NCBI GenBank assembly: GCA_003164135.1
Contig: PLSD01000004.1
Location: 1 to 64,000, forward strand
DNA: 64,000 nucleotides
Origin: Acetobacteraceae bacterium
GTDB lineage: Bacteria > Pseudomonadota > Alphaproteobacteria > Acetobacterales > Acetobacteraceae
Direction of reading: 5' to 3'
A program made the translations under genes and the position numbers. Within the stretch, counting starts at the first letter, position 1; every line of letters starts with the position of its first letter. This document shows, piece after piece, positions 62,396 to 64,000 of this stretch. A model generated the notes under the pieces. The model was not told the DNA's origin. It saw only the letters and a program-made list of their open reading frames with translations, and did not search any database.

Positions 62396-63478
62396 TCAGG
62401 TCAGAACCTTGCTCTTGGATTCAATCGCGCCCAGAAGTTCGTTCCATGATTTGACAAAGCTCGCCGCGCCTTCGGCCTGCAATTGTGCCGAGAGAGCCGT
62501 TAGGTCGACGCCCGCGTTGATGTGTGCGGCAAGCACTGGCTCCGCGTCGCCACCATCCCGCGACAGCGCCATCCCGGTCTTGCCATGGTCCGCGAAGGCC
62601 AACAGCGTGGCTTCGGGCATCGTGTTGACCGTGTTCGGCGCCGCAAGCGCGTCGATATACAGCGTATCCGCGACGGTCTTATCCTTTGTACCCGTGCTGG
62701 CGAACAGCAACCGTTGCGCACGCGCGCCCATATTCTCCAGGCACAGGAACCTGTCGCTCTCCAGAATGTCACGGTACGCCTTGTAAGTTTGTTTGCTGAC
62801 TGCCACGCCGAGTTTGTTGCGAAGCACTTCGGGCACTTTGTTAGCCACCGCGACGTCCCACCGGCTGACGAAAAGGGAGGCAACGGAACGCACATCTGGC
62901 GGCAATCCGGCCTTCACGCGACGCTCCAGCCCTTTCATATAGGCATCGGCCGCAGCCATGTATTGATCAGTGGAGAACAGAAGTGTGACGTTGATCGGTA
63001 CGCCGGCGAAGATTGAGTCCTCAATCGCCGGTAAGCCTTCTTTTGTCCCCGGAATTTTTATAAATAGGTTCGGTCTATTTGCCTGCGCGTGCAGCATCTT
63101 GGCCTGTTCAACCGTCGCCTTGGTATCGTAGGCGAATACCGGCGAAACTTCCAATGAAACGAAACCGTCGACCTTGCTAGTGCGCTCATAGACGGGCAGG
63201 AACAGCTCGGCTGCCCGGCTGAGATCCTGAATGGCAAGCTTAAAGAATAGTGCCTCGCCGGTTGCCCCGGAATCTAGCTGCCTACGGATTTCGTCGTCAT
63301 ACCAGGTGTTTTTGGAAATTGCGTGGTCGAATATGGTGGGGTTGGACGTCAGCCCGGTGATCGACAATTCGTCGATATAGCGCTGCAATGTGCCATGATC
63401 GAGAAGATTACGGGTTATATTGTCGAGCCACAGACTCTGACCGAGTTTTTGCAGATTCCCGGGAGCGTTCGATACCAT
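62396..63478 (-). CDS. tal: Transaldolase
   Basis: A 360-residue transaldolase of the longer cyanobacterial/actinobacterial TalB-like type (YIDELSITGLTSNPTIFDHA, FIKIPGTKEGLPAIEDSIFA with the Schiff-base Lys in KIPGT, GVPINVTLLFSTDQYMAAAD). It shifts a dihydroxyacetone unit between sugar phosphates. It lies between zwf (132 bases upstream) and pgi (15 bases downstream) in one leftward operon. Confidence 0.94.
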   Translation of the reverse strand: MVSNAPGNLQKLGQSLWLDNITRNLLDHGTLQRYIDELSITGLTSNPTIFDHAISKNTWYDDEIRRQLDSGATGEALFFKLAIQDLSRAAELFLPVYERTSKVDGFVSLEVSPVFAYDTKATVEQAKMLHAQANRPNLFIKIPGTKEGLPAIEDSIFAGVPINVTLLFSTDQYMAAADAYMKGLERRVKAGLPPDVRSVASLFVSRWDVAVANKVPEVLRNKLGVAVSKQTYKAYRDILESDRFLCLENMGARAQRLLFASTGTKDKTVADTLYIDALAAPNTVNTMPEATLLAFADHGKTGMALSRDGGDAEPVLAAHINAGVDLTALSAQLQAEGAASFVKSWNELLGAIESKSKVLT

Positions 63479-63610
63479 ATTCAGCGTCCTTTATCGTTTA
63501 ATCAGGGCTCCTAGATCATATTCCAGAAAGTCACCGATATGTCCTGCCATTTTGTCCACGTCGAGGAGAAAGGTGGCACTATTTGTCTCATCCGTGCGGC
63601 CAGCTCTTCA

Positions 63611-64000
63611 TTACGAACTTGCCTTCCTCGCGGCTTCGGCGGCTTGCGGGTCGCGCCATGGACCGTCGCCGCCGATCAGCTGCAATGCCTCGTCCGGACC
63701 CCAGCTTCCCGGCTCATAGGTATAGAGCGGCGCCGCGTCGTCCAGAATGCCTTGCACGACGCGCCACTGGGCATCCACGATGTCCTCGCGGCCAAACAGG
63801 TCACCTTTCCCGTGCAACGCATCACCGAGCAGCCGCTGGTAAGGCGGACGGTAGGTTGCGGCCTGTGTGCTAAGCATCAGCTCCATGTCGTTGCCGACCA
63901 TCCGTTCGCCTGGCTGCTTCACCCGCAGACCCATGCCGATCGCCATGTCAGGACCCAGCCGGAACCGCATATGCGCCGAGCCGCTCGGCACCAGCTCGCC
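63611..64000 (-). CDS. zwf: Glucose-6-phosphate 1-dehydrogenase, C-terminal part
   Basis: Only the last 130 residues are inside the window; the frame is open to the right edge. The sequence (GELVPSGSAHMRFRLGPDMA, MGLRVKQPGERMVGNDMELM, YQRLLGDALHGKGDLFGRED, WRVVQGILDDAAPLYTYEPG) is the C-terminal domain of G6PDH, with the LGDALHGKGDLF stretch typical of the family. It is the entry enzyme of the oxidative pentose phosphate pathway, followed by tal and pgi. Confidence 0.92.
   Translation of the reverse strand, partial: GELVPSGSAHMRFRLGPDMAIGMGLRVKQPGERMVGNDMELMLSTQAATYRPPYQRLLGDALHGKGDLFGREDIVDAQWRVVQGILDDAAPLYTYEPGSWGPDEALQLIGGDGPWRDPQAAEAARKASS

Noticed and set aside
1-64000. CRISPR arrays, rRNA and tRNA genes
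   Set aside because: No regularly spaced repeats, rRNA blocks or cloverleaf-like sequences were noticed; a covariance-model search was not possible here.

Overview
The window looks like a piece of an acidophilic, PHB-storing alphaproteobacterium, plausibly an Acetobacteraceae relative of Acidiphilium or Acidocella. This is inferred from the gene content: two P-type proton pumps, amino-acid decarboxylase/antiporter acid-resistance genes, polyhydroxyalkanoate genes, glycogen genes and many insertion sequences. No species marker is present. I saw no rRNA gene, tRNA gene or CRISPR array.

Layout. (1) 1-7583: part of a conjugative-plasmid-type (IncI-like) type IVB pilus cluster in the order pilO'-pilQ-pilR-pilS-orf-pilM-pilV-pilT-orf, tightly packed with stop/start overlaps. 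(2) 7825-12278: a leftward set of AraC regulator, zinc-type alcohol dehydrogenase, TauD-like dioxygenase, LLM-type flavin oxidoreductase and SDR; three of the five are frameshifted and the SDR is also truncated. (3) 12715-15678: a histone-H1-like basic protein, a small unknown and an ISL3-family element whose transposase carries an amber codon. (4) 16307-20333: glgA and glgP, split by an IS66 deletion derivative with perfect 8-bp target duplications; glgP is then cut short by a deletion ending inside an IS1182-like transposase remnant, which in turn interrupts a PRC-barrel gene. (5) 20356-29000: slipin, a PPOX-fold protein, an antiporter and two large PLP decarboxylases. (6) 29450-39484: an unknown membrane protein, phaC, maoC-pta, ackA, a gutted fabI, a P-type H+-ATPase with a long repetitive C-terminal tail, and a PPK2. 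(7) 39769-54866: a second antiporter, a SulP transporter, a phasin, a second H+-ATPase with a universal stress protein, a ClC protein, a complete IS66 element, a CPA1 Na+/H+ antiporter and a SpoIIAA-like protein. (8) 54900-60564: a cyclic-nucleotide-domain MscS channel, a Crp/Fnr regulator, a dnaE2 remnant and a Cu+-ATPase. (9) 60755-64000: pgi, tal and the 3' end of zwf.

How the genes fit together. Regions 4-8 read as a low-oxygen, low-pH survival island: carbon stores (glycogen, PHB with phasin, polyphosphate via PPK2), fermentation-type ATP production from acyl-CoA (Pta, AckA), proton consumption by decarboxylases with antiporters, proton export by P-type ATPases, and ion balance (ClC, CPA1, MscS). 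Three perfect FNR/FixK palindromes (TTGAT-N4-ATCAA) and one near-perfect copy lie in front of glgA, between the decarboxylase operon and the 29450 gene, and in front of the phasin gene. The window also encodes a Crp/Fnr protein (56687-57415) with the E-x-x-S-R recognition helix that reads such sites and without the N-terminal cysteines of FNR. This makes a FixK-like control circuit the main hypothesis for the region.

The region is also decaying or mobile: five insertion-sequence bodies or fragments, a gutted fabI, truncated glgP, PRC, SDR and dnaE2 genes, and several single-base frameshifts in short homopolymers, some of which may be sequence errors.
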